Below, piece by piece: positions 34,395 through 44,088 of a DNA stretch of 57,647 nt. The stretch lies in assembly GCA_016935975.1 (NCBI GenBank), contig JAFGPX010000275.1:1-57647 (forward strand), in the 5' to 3' direction. Every line of letters starts with the position of its first letter. The stretch's first letter is position 1. Under the pieces are notes generated by a model that had not been told where the DNA came from, made no database searches, and was given only the letters and a program-made list of their open reading frames with translations. Made by a program: the position numbers and the translations under genes. This stretch comes from Deltaproteobacteria bacterium (lineage in GTDB: Bacteria > Myxococcota_A > Polyangia > Fen-1088).

Positions 34395-35939
34395 TTGCGA
34401 GCCACGAGCGAATTGCGAGCGAACAGGACACACAGGAGCGCGCTTCTGTTGCTGATGACACCCGCACTACCCACTTCGGCGCTGGCCCAGACGGGTGCGC
34501 CTGCGCCGGGTCCGGCCGACGTGCCGGCCAAGCCTCCGGTTGCTTCCGGCCCGCTCCGGCCCAGGGATGCCGCCGGCAACGCGTTTGACGCGAGGGCGCG
34601 GCCCGGCCCGGACGCCATCCCGCCGGAAGTCGCGGCCGAGCTCCAAGCGCTCAAGGCGGAGGTCGAGGCCCTGCAGCAGCAGGCGGCCGCGCGCGAGCTG
34701 GCCGAGCTGAAAGCGGAGGCCGAAACCGCCATCACGGCGGCACCGGAAGGCGACGTGGTCCTCACGAACAAGACGTTCCGGGGCGGGGAAAGATCCTTGC
34801 AGGCGCTCAACCCCGAGATCAGCATCGTGGGAGACGCCTTCGCCAGGCTCGTCTATCAGGATGGCGAGAGCTACTCGCCGGCGGGCGGGCACAGCGGTTT
34901 TCATCCTCGCGTCGTCGGGATCCATTTCCAGGCGAACCTGGACCCCTTTTCCTTCGCCAAGGTGGTGGCCGGCTTGTCGCCCGCGGGCATCGAGCTCGGC
35001 GAAAGCTACGTGACCTGGAGCGCGTTGCTGCCCGGGCTCTCGCTCACCCTGGGCAAGTTCCACCAGCAGTTCGGGGTGGTCAACCGCTGGCACGCCCCTG
35101 GGCTCGACCAGTTCTCCTACCCGCTGATGCTGACCGAGCACTTCGCCGGGCCGCTCCACCAAACCGGCCTCGGCTTGCTCGCCACCCTGCCCGCGCTGTG
35201 GTCCGACCAGATGGACGTGGAGCTGCAAATCACCAACGGACAGAACGCCAATCTTTTCGCGGGCGAGTTCTTCTCCGTCCCGAGCGGCTTGCTCCATCTG
35301 CGCAACTACTGGGATCTCGATCGCAACACGTACCTGGAGCTCGGTTTGAGCGGCCTGGCCGGGTTCAACAACCCGCAGGGCAAGACCGTAGTGCGCGACG
35401 CCCCCGGCCAGCTCTACGATGCCGACGGCAACCCCGTGACTTTCTACGACGAGAGCGGCCACCCCGTCGGCCTCGTTTCGTCGGCGGAATCGTCGGTGGT
35501 GGACGACGACGACTGGCGTCTCACCGCGGTGGTGGGCGCGGATCTCACGCTGAATTGGGAGCCGCTCAATCAGGCCAAGTACCGCGGCTTCACCTGGCGC
35601 AGCGAGGCTCTCTACGCCACCAAGCAGGTGAAGAGCCCGGCCGGCCGGCGCGACACCATCCGGTCCTGGGGTGCGTACTCGTACGTGGAGGGCAAGCCGG
35701 CCCAGAACTTGTATCTCGGGGTTCGCGGCGATCTGACCCAGGTCTTCGCGCTCGACAACGGCACCGACGCCACCTGGGCCGTGGTCCCCTACGTCACCTG
35801 GTGGCAGAGCCCCTGGGTACGTATCCGGCTCGAATACGACTACATCGACTGGGCCCGCAGCAAGGCGATGGCGCCCGAGCACCGCGTGCTCTTGCAGACC
35901 ACCTTCAGCGCTGGCCCCCACAAGCACGAACGCTATTGA
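34395..35939 (+). CDS. outer-membrane porin-like protein of the metal-uptake cluster
   Basis: 514 residues with the TTG at 34395 as start: GGAGGG lies five bases upstream and a signal peptide ending LPTSALAQ follows. A TTG at 34377 is an alternative. After a Pro-rich part comes a short coiled coil (ELQALKAEVEALQQQAAARELAELKAE, about 70-100). The remainder is an amphipathic beta-strand barrel with alternating aromatic residues, ending in the tyrosine HKHERY. Segments such as GLSLTLGKFHQQFGVVNRWH resemble phosphate- or metal-associated porins of the OprO/OprP-like kind. The coiled coil would trimerise it. The ZnuA-like gene follows 18 bases later, so it probably lets chelated or free metal through the outer membrane. 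Confidence 0.75.
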   Translation: MRATSELRANRTHRSALLLLMTPALPTSALAQTGAPAPGPADVPAKPPVASGPLRPRDAAGNAFDARARPGPDAIPPEVAAELQALKAEVEALQQQAAARELAELKAEAETAITAAPEGDVVLTNKTFRGGERSLQALNPEISIVGDAFARLVYQDGESYSPAGGHSGFHPRVVGIHFQANLDPFSFAKVVAGLSPAGIELGESYVTWSALLPGLSLTLGKFHQQFGVVNRWHAPGLDQFSYPLMLTEHFAGPLHQTGLGLLATLPALWSDQMDVELQITNGQNANLFAGEFFSVPSGLLHLRNYWDLDRNTYLELGLSGLAGFNNPQGKTVVRDAPGQLYDADGNPVTFYDESGHPVGLVSSAESSVVDDDDWRLTAVVGADLTLNWEPLNQAKYRGFTWRSEALYATKQVKSPAGRRDTIRSWGAYSYVEGKPAQNLYLGVRGDLTQVFALDNGTDATWAVVPYVTWWQSPWVRIRLEYDYIDWARSKAMAPEHRVLLQTTFSAGPHKHERY

Positions 35940-35957
35940 CGAAGCAGAGGTAAGAAC

Positions 35958-37043
35958 ATGAAGGCAACCCAGAACGACCGGGCAGGGAACGCCGGTCTGA
36001 AGAGACTCCTCATCGTATCGATGGCAGGGTGCGCGGCGCTGCTGTGCCCGAGCCGCGGACTGGCGCGGGAGGCAGGCAAGGTCTACGTCGTGGCCACGCT
36101 CACCGACTACGCCGCGATCGCCAGAGAGATCGGCGCGGACAAGGTCCGCGTCGAGGCCATCGCCGAAGGGGACGAGGACCCGCATTTCGTCCGCCCGAAG
36201 CCGAGCTACGCGCAGAAGCTGGCCAAGGCCGATCTGTTCCTCACCACCGGCCTGGACCTCGAGCTGTGGGGACCTGCCGTGATCGACAAGTCCCAGAACC
36301 CGTCGATCCGGGAGGGCCAGCTGGGCTACGTGGCCGTTGCCGACGGCATCCCGCTGCGGGAGATCCCGGCGGCCATCGATCGCAGTCAGGGCGGCGTGCA
36401 TATCTATGGCAACCCCCACATCCACACCAGCCCGCTGAACGCGAAGCAGATCGCGAGCAACATCGCCATCGGTCTCCGGAAGGTCGATCCGGGCAACGGT
36501 GACTTCTACGCCGCCCGGCTCAAGCGCTTCCGAGACGCCATCGACGAGCGCATGTACGGCAAGGAGCTGGTGGCGCTGCTCGGCGGCAACACCCTCGATC
36601 GTCTGGCACGCTCCGGGAACCTAGTCCCCTTCATCGAGAAGAAGGCACTCGGTGGCAGACCACTAGGCGAGAAGCTGGGCGGATGGATGAAAGAGATGCT
36701 GCCCCTGCGCGGCCGGAAGCTCGTCACCTATCACAAGAACTGGATCTACTTCACCGAGCTGTTCGGTCTGGAGGTCATCGGCGAGGTCGAGCCCAAGCCC
36801 TCTATTCCGCCGTCGCCAGGGGACGTCGAGCGCCTGATCACGAACATGAAGCGCCTGGATGTGAAGGTCGTGCTGGCGGCCAACTACTACGACGAGAACA
36901 AGGTGAAGATGATCTGCCGCTCGGTGGGCGCCAGACCGATCATCGTGCCGATGTCCGTCGAGGGAGAGCCCAAGGTCAAGTCCTACTTCCAGCTGGTCGA
37001 CACCTGGGTGCACGAGCTACGGGCGGGCTACGGGCTTCCCTGA
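35958..37043 (+). CDS. znuA: ZnuA-like periplasmic metal-binding protein
   Basis: 361 residues with a signal peptide (LLIVSMAGCAALLCPSRGLA). This is a cluster A-I substrate-binding protein of the ZnuA/TroA type. Metal ligands can be placed as His in EDPHFVRPKPS, His in NPHIHTSPLN, His in TYHKNWIYF, and an acidic residue in ANYYDENKVK. The long backbone helix expected for this class is present. There is no long His-rich loop, which is more usual for zinc-specific ZnuA, so manganese or iron is possible. The ATG follows AGAGGT. It lies between the porin and the permease genes. Confidence 0.88.
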   Translation: MKATQNDRAGNAGLKRLLIVSMAGCAALLCPSRGLAREAGKVYVVATLTDYAAIAREIGADKVRVEAIAEGDEDPHFVRPKPSYAQKLAKADLFLTTGLDLELWGPAVIDKSQNPSIREGQLGYVAVADGIPLREIPAAIDRSQGGVHIYGNPHIHTSPLNAKQIASNIAIGLRKVDPGNGDFYAARLKRFRDAIDERMYGKELVALLGGNTLDRLARSGNLVPFIEKKALGGRPLGEKLGGWMKEMLPLRGRKLVTYHKNWIYFTELFGLEVIGEVEPKPSIPPSPGDVERLITNMKRLDVKVVLAANYYDENKVKMICRSVGARPIIVPMSVEGEPKVKSYFQLVDTWVHELRAGYGLP

Positions 37044-37091
37044 CCGGCCGCCGTCCCGCGCTCACCACCACCGGCAGGAAAGAAGAAGGCG

Positions 37092-38450
37092 ATGTCGCCC
37101 TGGCAACTCATGCTGCTGCCCTTTCTCGAGTGCCTCGTGCTCGTGGGGATCCACTCCTACCTGGGCATCCACGTCATCAAGCGCAAGGTGATCTTCGTCG
37201 ATCTGGCTCTCGCTCAGATCGCGGCGTTGGGGACCATCGCCGCGTTCATGTTCGACATCCCGCCGCAGACGACCGGCGCCTACGTGTTCTCGCTGCTCTT
37301 CACCTTCATCGGCGCGGGCGTCTTTTCGCTGACTCGCCTGCGCAAGGAGCGGATCCCGCAGGAGGCGGTGATCGGCATCGTCTACGCCTTCGCCGCGGCG
37401 GTGGCCATCCTGGTCATCGATCGGGCGCCGCACGGGGCGGAGCACATCAAGGAGATCCTCACCGGCAGCATCCTGTGGGTCCGCTGGCAGACCGTGGCCA
37501 TCGCCGCGGCCATCTATGCCGGGGTGGGCGTCTTTCACTACGCGTTCCGCGATCGCTTCTTGCTCATCTCGAACGATGCGTCGGCCGCCTATCGCAAGGG
37601 CCTGCGGGTGCGACTGTGGGACTTCTTCTTCTACATGTCTTTCGGCCTGGTCATCACCATCTCGGTGAATACCGCCGGCGTGCTGCTGGTTTTCGTCTTC
37701 CTGGTCGTGCCGGCCATTCTGGCCATTTCCATCACCGATCGTCTGCTCTTTCAGCTTCTCATCGGTTGGGGCGTGGGAACCGCGGTGAGCTTCGCCGGCC
37801 TGGTGGGCAGCTACCTCTTCGACCTCCCGAGCGGCCCCATGGTGGTCGCCGTCTACGGGCTCGCGCTGTTGTTGGTCGCCCTGGGGCTGTACATCGCTCG
37901 TTCTGTGCGCCCGGCACGGGCCGCGCTACACGTTGGAGCAGGCGCTGCGGCGGTCGCGGTGATGATCGCCGTTTTCTTCGGTCTGGGCACGTGGCTGCGT
38001 GGCGCGAGCGTGGGTCCGGAGCATCACGGGCGCGACCACGGCAACGGGGCCGCAAGCGGCAGCGGAGCCGGGCTCCCCGGGGCGCAGGCACCGGCACGCG
38101 CCCTCCTCGACAGGCTGGCCGCGCTCGACGTGGTCGAGCGGCCGGCGCTCCTTGGGGGCGAGCGCGACGCCGCCGTCGTACGGCACGCCTTCGAGCAGAC
38201 GAACGACGAGGAGCTGAAGACCGCGCTGGCTCGGCGTCTGCTCGATCTCGATCCCGACGTGGGGCGAGATCTGCTGCTGCGGGAGATGGCGACCGGACGG
38301 CTAGCCATCTTCCGCAGCGAGGCCTTCGAAACGCTCAAGGGCCTCGCCGGGAACACCTTTGGCTACGAGCCCCTGGACGCACCCGATTCGCCGGCCAATC
38401 GGGCAGCTCTCGAGAAATGGCGCGCCTGGCTGGCCAGGCACGGATCCTGA
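37092..38450 (+). CDS. znuB: ZnuB-like ABC permease with a HEAT-like C-terminal extension
   Basis: 452 residues; ordinary ZnuB has about 260-290. Residues 1-310 form the 8-9 membrane segments of the ABC-3 permease family (ECLVLVGIHSYLGIHVIKR, VDLALAQIAALGTIAAF, ILTGSILWVRWQ, VLLVFVFLVVPAILA). After a His/Gly linker (GPEHHGRDHGNG) comes a soluble domain of about 120 residues with helical repeats (DEELKTALARRLLDLDPDVG) and a Trp-rich end (GNTFGYEPLD ... EKWRAWLARHG), which looks HEAT-repeat-like. The ATG is preceded by AAGAAGG, 48 bases after znuA. No ABC ATPase gene is present nearby, so a partner encoded elsewhere must energise it. Confidence 0.85.
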   Translation: MSPWQLMLLPFLECLVLVGIHSYLGIHVIKRKVIFVDLALAQIAALGTIAAFMFDIPPQTTGAYVFSLLFTFIGAGVFSLTRLRKERIPQEAVIGIVYAFAAAVAILVIDRAPHGAEHIKEILTGSILWVRWQTVAIAAAIYAGVGVFHYAFRDRFLLISNDASAAYRKGLRVRLWDFFFYMSFGLVITISVNTAGVLLVFVFLVVPAILAISITDRLLFQLLIGWGVGTAVSFAGLVGSYLFDLPSGPMVVAVYGLALLLVALGLYIARSVRPARAALHVGAGAAAVAVMIAVFFGLGTWLRGASVGPEHHGRDHGNGAASGSGAGLPGAQAPARALLDRLAALDVVERPALLGGERDAAVVRHAFEQTNDEELKTALARRLLDLDPDVGRDLLLREMATGRLAIFRSEAFETLKGLAGNTFGYEPLDAPDSPANRAALEKWRAWLARHGS

Positions 38451-38588
38451 GCACGTGACGAGGCGAGCGTTGCGCACGGTTGACGGCCGTGGGCTCGAAA
38501 GCCACGAGTGTGCGGTTGGTCTCATTGCGTCCCCGGGAGGCAGTACCGCTCATGAGCGCAGTACCGATTCTCCGCTATCCTATCCTGC

Positions 38589-39380
38589 ATGCGAAGCTGG
38601 TCAGGGATTCTATGCGTTGTCGTTTTCGCTGGCGGAGCAGGAATCGTGGGGAGTGGTTGCGGTAGCTCTGTCGGCACTCCCCGCAAGGACGCTGCACAGG
38701 CCATCGATGCTCCAATCTCGTCGGGCGGAACGGGCGGCCGGCTCGGTTCCGGCGGCGTGCGCGGCACCGGCGGCGTTTGGGGCGGCGGTGGCGTCACGAC
38801 GATGGGCGGTCCGGGCGGTTCGGCCGGAGCTGGCGGCGTCACGATCCGTGGTGCTGGCGGACGCCATACCGGCGGCACGGCTGCCGGAGACAGCGGCGGC
38901 ACTGTGAGCACTCGTGCAGGTGGCGCGCGCACGGGCGGGATGCCGGGCGGCGGCGGTACCGGCACGGCTGGCGTGGTGAGCGGCGGCGCGGGCGGCACTG
39001 GCGCCATTACCCCGGCAGGTGGCTCTGGCGCTGGCGGCTCCAAGGTCACCGCGCTCGACGCCGCCGATTTGGCCGACAGCGGTGCCTCTTGCTCGCCGGA
39101 CGCAGTCCTTGCATGCAGTCGGGGATACTTCCAGACCAGCGCCACCGCCAACCCTGGCATATGTGCGGATGACTCTGTCGCTCCCACCTGCGACAACGGC
39201 ACCTGGACGTGCCCGGCCGGCTCCATCCCCACATCTCAGTGCACAGTCGCCCTTTGCCCGAGTACCCTTCCGAGCGGTGCCTGCACACCGGGGGACGTCT
39301 TCTCGTGCAGCGGGTACCTCTATCCCTACACCAACGTCATCTGTGAATGCCTCACCGGCACCTGGCAATGCTTGATGTGA
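38589..39380 (+). CDS. Gly-rich lipoprotein with a C-terminal Cys-rich domain
   Basis: 263 residues. The signal peptide ends in the lipobox VGSGC near residue 24. Residues about 40-155 are a Gly/Ala/Thr-rich linker of GGxGG type. The C-terminal 100 residues contain ten Cys in a repeated pattern (CSPDAVLACSRG, CDNGTWTCPAG, CTPGDVFSCSG, CECLTGTWQC) reminiscent of short secreted repeat modules. The two CxxGTWxC elements look like internal duplicates. No enzyme motif is visible. It is probably a surface adhesion or structural lipoprotein. Confidence 0.7.
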   Translation: MRSWSGILCVVVFAGGAGIVGSGCGSSVGTPRKDAAQAIDAPISSGGTGGRLGSGGVRGTGGVWGGGGVTTMGGPGGSAGAGGVTIRGAGGRHTGGTAAGDSGGTVSTRAGGARTGGMPGGGGTGTAGVVSGGAGGTGAITPAGGSGAGGSKVTALDAADLADSGASCSPDAVLACSRGYFQTSATANPGICADDSVAPTCDNGTWTCPAGSIPTSQCTVALCPSTLPSGACTPGDVFSCSGYLYPYTNVICECLTGTWQCLM

Positions 39381-39512
39381 CGTGCTGCCGGCGTCCATGC
39401 TTCCACGTCGTCGGACATCCAGAGATGCAACATGGCGACGCAAAGAAGGCGCTTGGATTCGCTAGGCGCTCTTGCCGGTGACCCCCACGCGGTTTCGCCC
39501 CTGATTCGATCG

Positions 39513-39529
39513 ACTCCAGGCTCTGGAGT
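39513..39529. terminator. hairpin between convergent genes
   Basis: ACTCCAG and CTGGAGT pair perfectly around a three-base loop, nine bases after the stop of the minus-strand envelope gene and 130 bases after the plus-strand lipoprotein gene. The stem is compact and well placed as a stop for the minus-strand unit, but no T-run follows on either strand. Confidence 0.4.
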
Positions 39530-39538
39530 GGAAGCGCT

Positions 39539-40396
39539 TCAGAACTCCCCCATCAGGCCGAGGCTCGGGTAGATCACGAATCCGGACAGGTCCAACGTGC
39601 GGGCGGGGGCATCGGTGATGGCGGGCGCGTCGAAGCGGGCGCTCCCGAGGATGCGGGTGATGGTCAGCTCGAACGCGACGAAAACGAAGCGATAGCCGAA
39701 GCCCAGGCCACCCTGGCCGCCGACGTAGTAGGCCTTGCCCGACATCGATGCCAGCACCGGCTCTTCGGCCACGAGATCCAGATGCATGTTCGTGTCGAAG
39801 AAGGTCGCGACGAAGCGAGGCCCGGTCCACGCCCGGAACCAGCGGTTCTGCACACCGATGAGCAGGGGCACGTCAAGCTGCCAGCGCGTGAAGTCGTCCA
39901 GTTTCAACACGGGTATGTAGTCGGCGAATGGGATCTCGTAGGTGAAACAAGAGATGCCGAGCCCGGCGCTCATGTCGAACGGCGCGGTGGCGCGATCGAG
40001 GAGTTGATAGCGGGTGGCCAGGCGCAGCGCCGGGCCGGCGTAGCGCAGCGACACCTCCAGGCGCTCGATCGGGACATAGGCCAGACGGACGTGGTAGCTG
40101 AAGAAGGACGGCGGATTCAACAAGAGCTTCATCCCGGCGTCGAAGACCTCCCATTTCTCCTCGCTGGTCAGGCTCTGGCCGGACGCGGCCTTTTTGCCCA
40201 CGCTCTTGCCCGTATCGATGGCGGACAGCAGCGACCCGGTCGGGATGGACCCTTCCATGCCGAGCGCGGCCGCGAAGTGACCCTTGGGCGGCACCGCCGC
40301 CGTGTGAAAGGTGGAGAGGGATGGCGCACAAGCGCTCAGACAGACCAAGCACAACGTGGCCGCCGCGCACGGCGAAGAAGCCCGGCACCGGGGCAT
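39539..40396 (-). CDS. lipoprotein, probable beta-rich outer-membrane protein of unknown function
   Basis: 285 residues from the ATG at 40396, which gives a signal peptide ending LCLVCLSAC; the open frame reaches far upstream only as a shadow of the next gene. The mature part is beta-rich with alternating aromatic residues (FFSYHVRLAYVPIERLEVSLRYAG, GQGGLGFGYRFVFVAFELTI, LDLSGFVIYPSLGLMG). This suggests a small barrel or a membrane-bound beta-sandwich. It lies downstream of the 649-residue secreted protein on the same strand with a 125-base gap, so the two may work together. No family recognised. Confidence 0.65.
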   Translation of the reverse strand: MPRCRASSPCAAATLCLVCLSACAPSLSTFHTAAVPPKGHFAAALGMEGSIPTGSLLSAIDTGKSVGKKAASGQSLTSEEKWEVFDAGMKLLLNPPSFFSYHVRLAYVPIERLEVSLRYAGPALRLATRYQLLDRATAPFDMSAGLGISCFTYEIPFADYIPVLKLDDFTRWQLDVPLLIGVQNRWFRAWTGPRFVATFFDTNMHLDLVAEEPVLASMSGKAYYVGGQGGLGFGYRFVFVAFELTITRILGSARFDAPAITDAPARTLDLSGFVIYPSLGLMGEF

Positions 40397-40521
40397 GGCC
40401 CCTATCTCGAAACGCGCGCGCTCCACGCTCTCCGGCGCGCCAACCGGGCCGCGGCTTGAGTCGACTCGCACGATGGCAGGCATCGTATCACTTCCCGTCT
40501 TCTCTTCGGCACCGGCACTGG

Positions 40522-42471
40522 CTAGTAAAAGGGCTGCGCGACCAGCGTGAGCAGCCTGCGCAACGTGCGTGAGTCGAGAGGCTCGCTGTGACGAGCGGCC
40601 AGAAGCCCGCCGGCTGCGGCGGCGATGCGGCGGGTGCTTGCGAGGTAGTACTCGTAGAGCCGCAGCGCCTCGGTGACCGAATCGGAAGCACGGCGCCACT
40701 GCCGGTCGACGGCCGCCAGATCTTCCTCGGCTTGCCGGCGAACCATGGCCTGACTGGCGTCCACGGCCAGGGCGCTCTCGGAAATCCGCGTGTACTGGTC
40801 GCGCAGGTTGGCGAGCGTGCCTTGGGCGCCTTCCAGGAAAAGGGCAAGCTCGGCCAGGCGCGCGAAGACGGCGGCCGTGGCCGCTTGCAGCATCTCGCCG
40901 TCGAGCGGGCCGTGCGTGCCGTCGGGGCTCGTCTTCCATCGCTTGATCGAGTAGACGAGACGCCGGCCTTCGAGGTACTCGCCGAGTAGCGTGGCCACGC
41001 GCATACGGTGTCCCTCGCTCTCGGCGCTCAACCGGCGCAGGGTCTCGGAGAGCGACTGCCATTCGCGGCTGCCCGTCTTCCCCGCGGCGAGCACCCGTAG
41101 CTCGGCCTCGGCCTGCCGGCGCTCGGCCTCGCGCTCGACCAGGTGGTTCCACGACTCGCGCAAGCGCCAACCGTGCGCGTTCATGCCACGCAGGAAGTAG
41201 TCCTGCGGAGACTCGACCGTGCCCGCCACGAGCAACGCGGTGCGCATCTCGGGCGCCAGCACGCCATCGCGCAGGACGTTGGTGCGGCTCGATTGCACCA
41301 CCGCGGACAGTCCGGTCTTGCTGTAGTCCACCCCGAAGCTCAAGGCGTAGCGCAAGCTGCCCGTCAAGTCCGATTCCACCTCGGTCGAGCCGCGCAGGGT
41401 GATGGCGCGCAGCCGGAAGGGACGCTCGCGCTTGACGAAGAGGCCACCGCGCGCGGTGAACCATTCCTCCTGGTAGCCGCTCTCGGCAAGAACCACCCGG
41501 CGCAGGGCCCCCTCGAAAAAGCTGTCCCACCCGGCGACATTGGTGAAACGGCCGAGCCAGCTCTCGCGGATGGCCATCTCGGCCACGGTACGGGCGCCCG
41601 CCTCCCCCGGCCTCACGTTCTCCACCAGGCCGGCGGACAACTCCAGCTTCGGCAGGCGCGTGGTCAGCCCGCCGCGCAAGATCGGTCGCAAGCGGTGGCC
41701 GAGCCGCGAGAAGCTGCCGTACCAGCCGAGGCTGCACTTGTCGTCCCGACAGCGCTTGAGGGTGCCCGAGTTGCTGAGCGCGCCGGCCTCGAAGAGCGCT
41801 CCCAGACCGACCGCACTGATAGCCAGCGCGCCTCGGCGGCTGGCAATGTCGTGCCGAAGCTCGTCCCAGCGCTCCGGGGTCTGGGGGAAAAGCGGCTGTT
41901 GCGCGAGCAAGAAAACGCCGAGGTCGAGGATCTCGCGGGCGTTGAAGTAGCGGATGATGGAACTGGCGAGCTGGCTGCCGCTTTGCTGAGGCGAGAGCAA
42001 GCTCAGGTCCACGGCGATGAGACCAAGCGAGTCCACAGTCAGGTTCTGGATCCTGCGCGTGCGGATGTCGTCGAGCCGGGTGATCTGCCGCACCATCTGA
42101 TCGTAGACCGGATAGGCCAGGTGCAACGGCGCGAGGCTCAGCTTGTACGAGGTCGAATCGCTCAATTCCCACGGGCTGCCCACCAGGCGATCGATCTCGC
42201 TCTCGATGTTGAAGATCTCGATGCGATCCAAAAACGACAGCAGCTCCCTGCGCGACGCATTACTCGTTCGCACCCACAAGTCGCTGAGGCTGCGGAGGAA
42301 ATTGCCGAAGCCACTCTCCAAGCGCGACTGAACCGACTGCGCATGGGCCGGCCGACCGGCGCCAAGACCCAAGGCCAGCACCGAAACGAACAGCCCGGTT
42401 GCCGCGCGGCGCCTGGGGTGCGCGCGTCTTCGCGCCGGCGTCGCCGGATGTGCAGCGTTGCGTGGCTCCAT
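40522..42471 (-). CDS. large secreted protein of unknown function with coiled-coil regions
   Basis: 649 residues. The N-terminus has a twin-Arg-rich n-region and signal peptide (GLFVSVLALGLGAGRPAHAQS). Residues 30-330 mix helices and strands (LAISAVGLGALFEAGALSN; GWYGSFSRLGHRLRPIL). A central beta-rich part (AITLRGSTEVESDLTGSLRYALSFGVDYSKTGL) is followed by a long helical, coiled-coil-like region (about 450-620). The part from AGTVESPQDYFLRGMNAHGW onward is strongly charged. No catalytic signature seen. The context with a small outer-membrane-like lipoprotein suggests an envelope or export role. Confidence 0.65.
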   Translation of the reverse strand: MEPRNAAHPATPARRRAHPRRRAATGLFVSVLALGLGAGRPAHAQSVQSRLESGFGNFLRSLSDLWVRTSNASRRELLSFLDRIEIFNIESEIDRLVGSPWELSDSTSYKLSLAPLHLAYPVYDQMVRQITRLDDIRTRRIQNLTVDSLGLIAVDLSLLSPQQSGSQLASSIIRYFNAREILDLGVFLLAQQPLFPQTPERWDELRHDIASRRGALAISAVGLGALFEAGALSNSGTLKRCRDDKCSLGWYGSFSRLGHRLRPILRGGLTTRLPKLELSAGLVENVRPGEAGARTVAEMAIRESWLGRFTNVAGWDSFFEGALRRVVLAESGYQEEWFTARGGLFVKRERPFRLRAITLRGSTEVESDLTGSLRYALSFGVDYSKTGLSAVVQSSRTNVLRDGVLAPEMRTALLVAGTVESPQDYFLRGMNAHGWRLRESWNHLVEREAERRQAEAELRVLAAGKTGSREWQSLSETLRRLSAESEGHRMRVATLLGEYLEGRRLVYSIKRWKTSPDGTHGPLDGEMLQAATAAVFARLAELALFLEGAQGTLANLRDQYTRISESALAVDASQAMVRRQAEEDLAAVDRQWRRASDSVTEALRLYEYYLASTRRIAAAAGGLLAARHSEPLDSRTLRRLLTLVAQPFY

Positions 42472-42672
42472 CCTGGTGCGTCCCCTGTCAGTGTACCCCG
42501 GATCCCCTCCGCCGATGCAAAGCCCAAGCGCTCCGCGTCAGGGCGTCCGACGCTGGCGCTCGGCCATTCCGTTCGCGTGGTCGTGCTACCACGACGGAGG
42601 TGCAACCGGCCCGCGCTGAGACTACGATTGCCGGCCAGCGCTGCCTGATCGTCGCCCCTACCCCACCAGCCC

Positions 42673-44088
42673 ATGAGCGAAACCACGCAACCCCAAGCCC
42701 TGCCCCCGTCGCCCCCGGAGGCGTGGGAGCCCATGATCCGCGTGGCGCGCCTCGCGCGACGCCCGCTCGACAGCTTCCTGCGCATCGAAGCCGCGAGCGG
42801 CATCCTGCTCTTGTCGGCCGCGGCGCTCGCCCTGCTGTGGGCGAACTCGCCGTGGCGGGAGAGCTACGACCGATTCTGGCACCTCCCACTCGGCATCCGC
42901 CTGGGCGACTTCGTCTTCGAACGCTCCCTCGCGTGGTTCGTCAACGACGTCCTGATGGCCATTTTCTTCTTCGTCGTCGGTCTGGAGATCCGCCGCGAGC
43001 TGCACCACGGGGAGCTTTCCCAATGGCGGCGGGCCGTGCTGCCCTTGGCCGCCGCGCTCGGCGGCATGCTCGTGCCCGCCGCGCTCTACCTGGTCTTCGC
43101 CGGCGGACCGGACGTGCGTGCCGGATGGGGCATACCGATGGCGACGGACATCGCCTTCGCCATCGGCATCCTCACGTTGCTCGGCAAGCGCGTTCCCCCG
43201 GCCCTCCGCGTTCTGCTCCTGGCCCTCGCCGTTATCGACGATTTGGGAGCGATCCTGGTCATCGCCCTGTTCTACTCCTCGGGCATCTCCTTTGGGGGCC
43301 TGGTGGTGGCCGCGTCCGGACTCCTGGCCATCCTGTTCATGCAGCGACTGGGCGTGCGCAACAAGGTGATCTACCTCGTGCCGTCGGTGATCGCGTGGGG
43401 CGGCATCTACGCGGCGGGGATTCATCCCACTCTCGCCGGGGTCGCCGTGGGGCTCCTTACGCCGGTCCGGGCCTGGCTTGGCCTCGCTGGTTTTCAGCTC
43501 GGCGTGCGCCAGGAGCTGGAGCACCTGGCAACCTTGCCTCCGGCCCAGGTCTCGACGCACGCGCTTTCGGAATCGCTGCGCCAGATCGACCTCGCCACCC
43601 GGGAGGCGCTCTCCCCCGCCGAGAGCCTGATCGAAGCGCTGCACCCCTGGGTGGCGTTCGGGATCATGCCCGTCTTCGCGCTCGCCAATGCCGGCGTTTC
43701 GCTGTCCGCAACCTCCCTCGATCCCTCGGTCTTCGCCGTCGCATCCGGCGTGAGCGTCGGTCTGCTTCTGGGCAAACCGGCGGGCGTGCTGCTCGCGATC
43801 TGGGCGACACTGCGACTGCGCCTCGGGACACTGCCGGCCGGCCTCCGCTTCCCTCACCTGCTCTTGCTCGGTCTGGTCGCCGGGATCGGTTTCACCATGG
43901 CGCTCTTCATCGCCCAACTTGCCTTCACGGAAGCCTCGCGCTTGTCCGCCGCCAAGCTGGGCGTGCTCGCCTCGAGCGGTGCGGCCGCGTTCCTGGCCTT
44001 CCTGCTCGGCCGGCTGATGCTCTCCCCGCAGCCGACTGCGGACAGCGCACGCTCCGCAGACGAGGCAGAGAGCGCGACGCGGGCATGA
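42673..44088 (+). CDS. nhaA: Na+/H+ antiporter NhaA
   Basis: 471 residues. Signature segments of NhaA are clear: FFFVVGLEIRRELHHGEL, the Asp of MATDIAFAIG, the adjacent Asp pair of AVIDDLGAILVIALFY (ion-binding), the helix breaks around GGIYAAGIHPTLAGV, and GIGFTMALFIAQLAF. Twelve membrane segments are expected. It exchanges Na+ for protons across the inner membrane. The C-terminus has an acidic extra tail of about 30 residues. Its stop overlaps the start of the CaxA-like exchanger gene (ATGA), indicating a joint ion-homeostasis unit. Confidence 0.96.
   Translation: MSETTQPQALPPSPPEAWEPMIRVARLARRPLDSFLRIEAASGILLLSAAALALLWANSPWRESYDRFWHLPLGIRLGDFVFERSLAWFVNDVLMAIFFFVVGLEIRRELHHGELSQWRRAVLPLAAALGGMLVPAALYLVFAGGPDVRAGWGIPMATDIAFAIGILTLLGKRVPPALRVLLLALAVIDDLGAILVIALFYSSGISFGGLVVAASGLLAILFMQRLGVRNKVIYLVPSVIAWGGIYAAGIHPTLAGVAVGLLTPVRAWLGLAGFQLGVRQELEHLATLPPAQVSTHALSESLRQIDLATREALSPAESLIEALHPWVAFGIMPVFALANAGVSLSATSLDPSVFAVASGVSVGLLLGKPAGVLLAIWATLRLRLGTLPAGLRFPHLLLLGLVAGIGFTMALFIAQLAFTEASRLSAAKLGVLASSGAAAFLAFLLGRLMLSPQPTADSARSADEAESATRA

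Noticed and set aside
39539..42172. One 877-residue protein joining the two envelope genes
   Set aside because: The upstream part is the out-of-frame shadow of the 649-residue protein; a lipoprotein signal at 40396 marks the true start.
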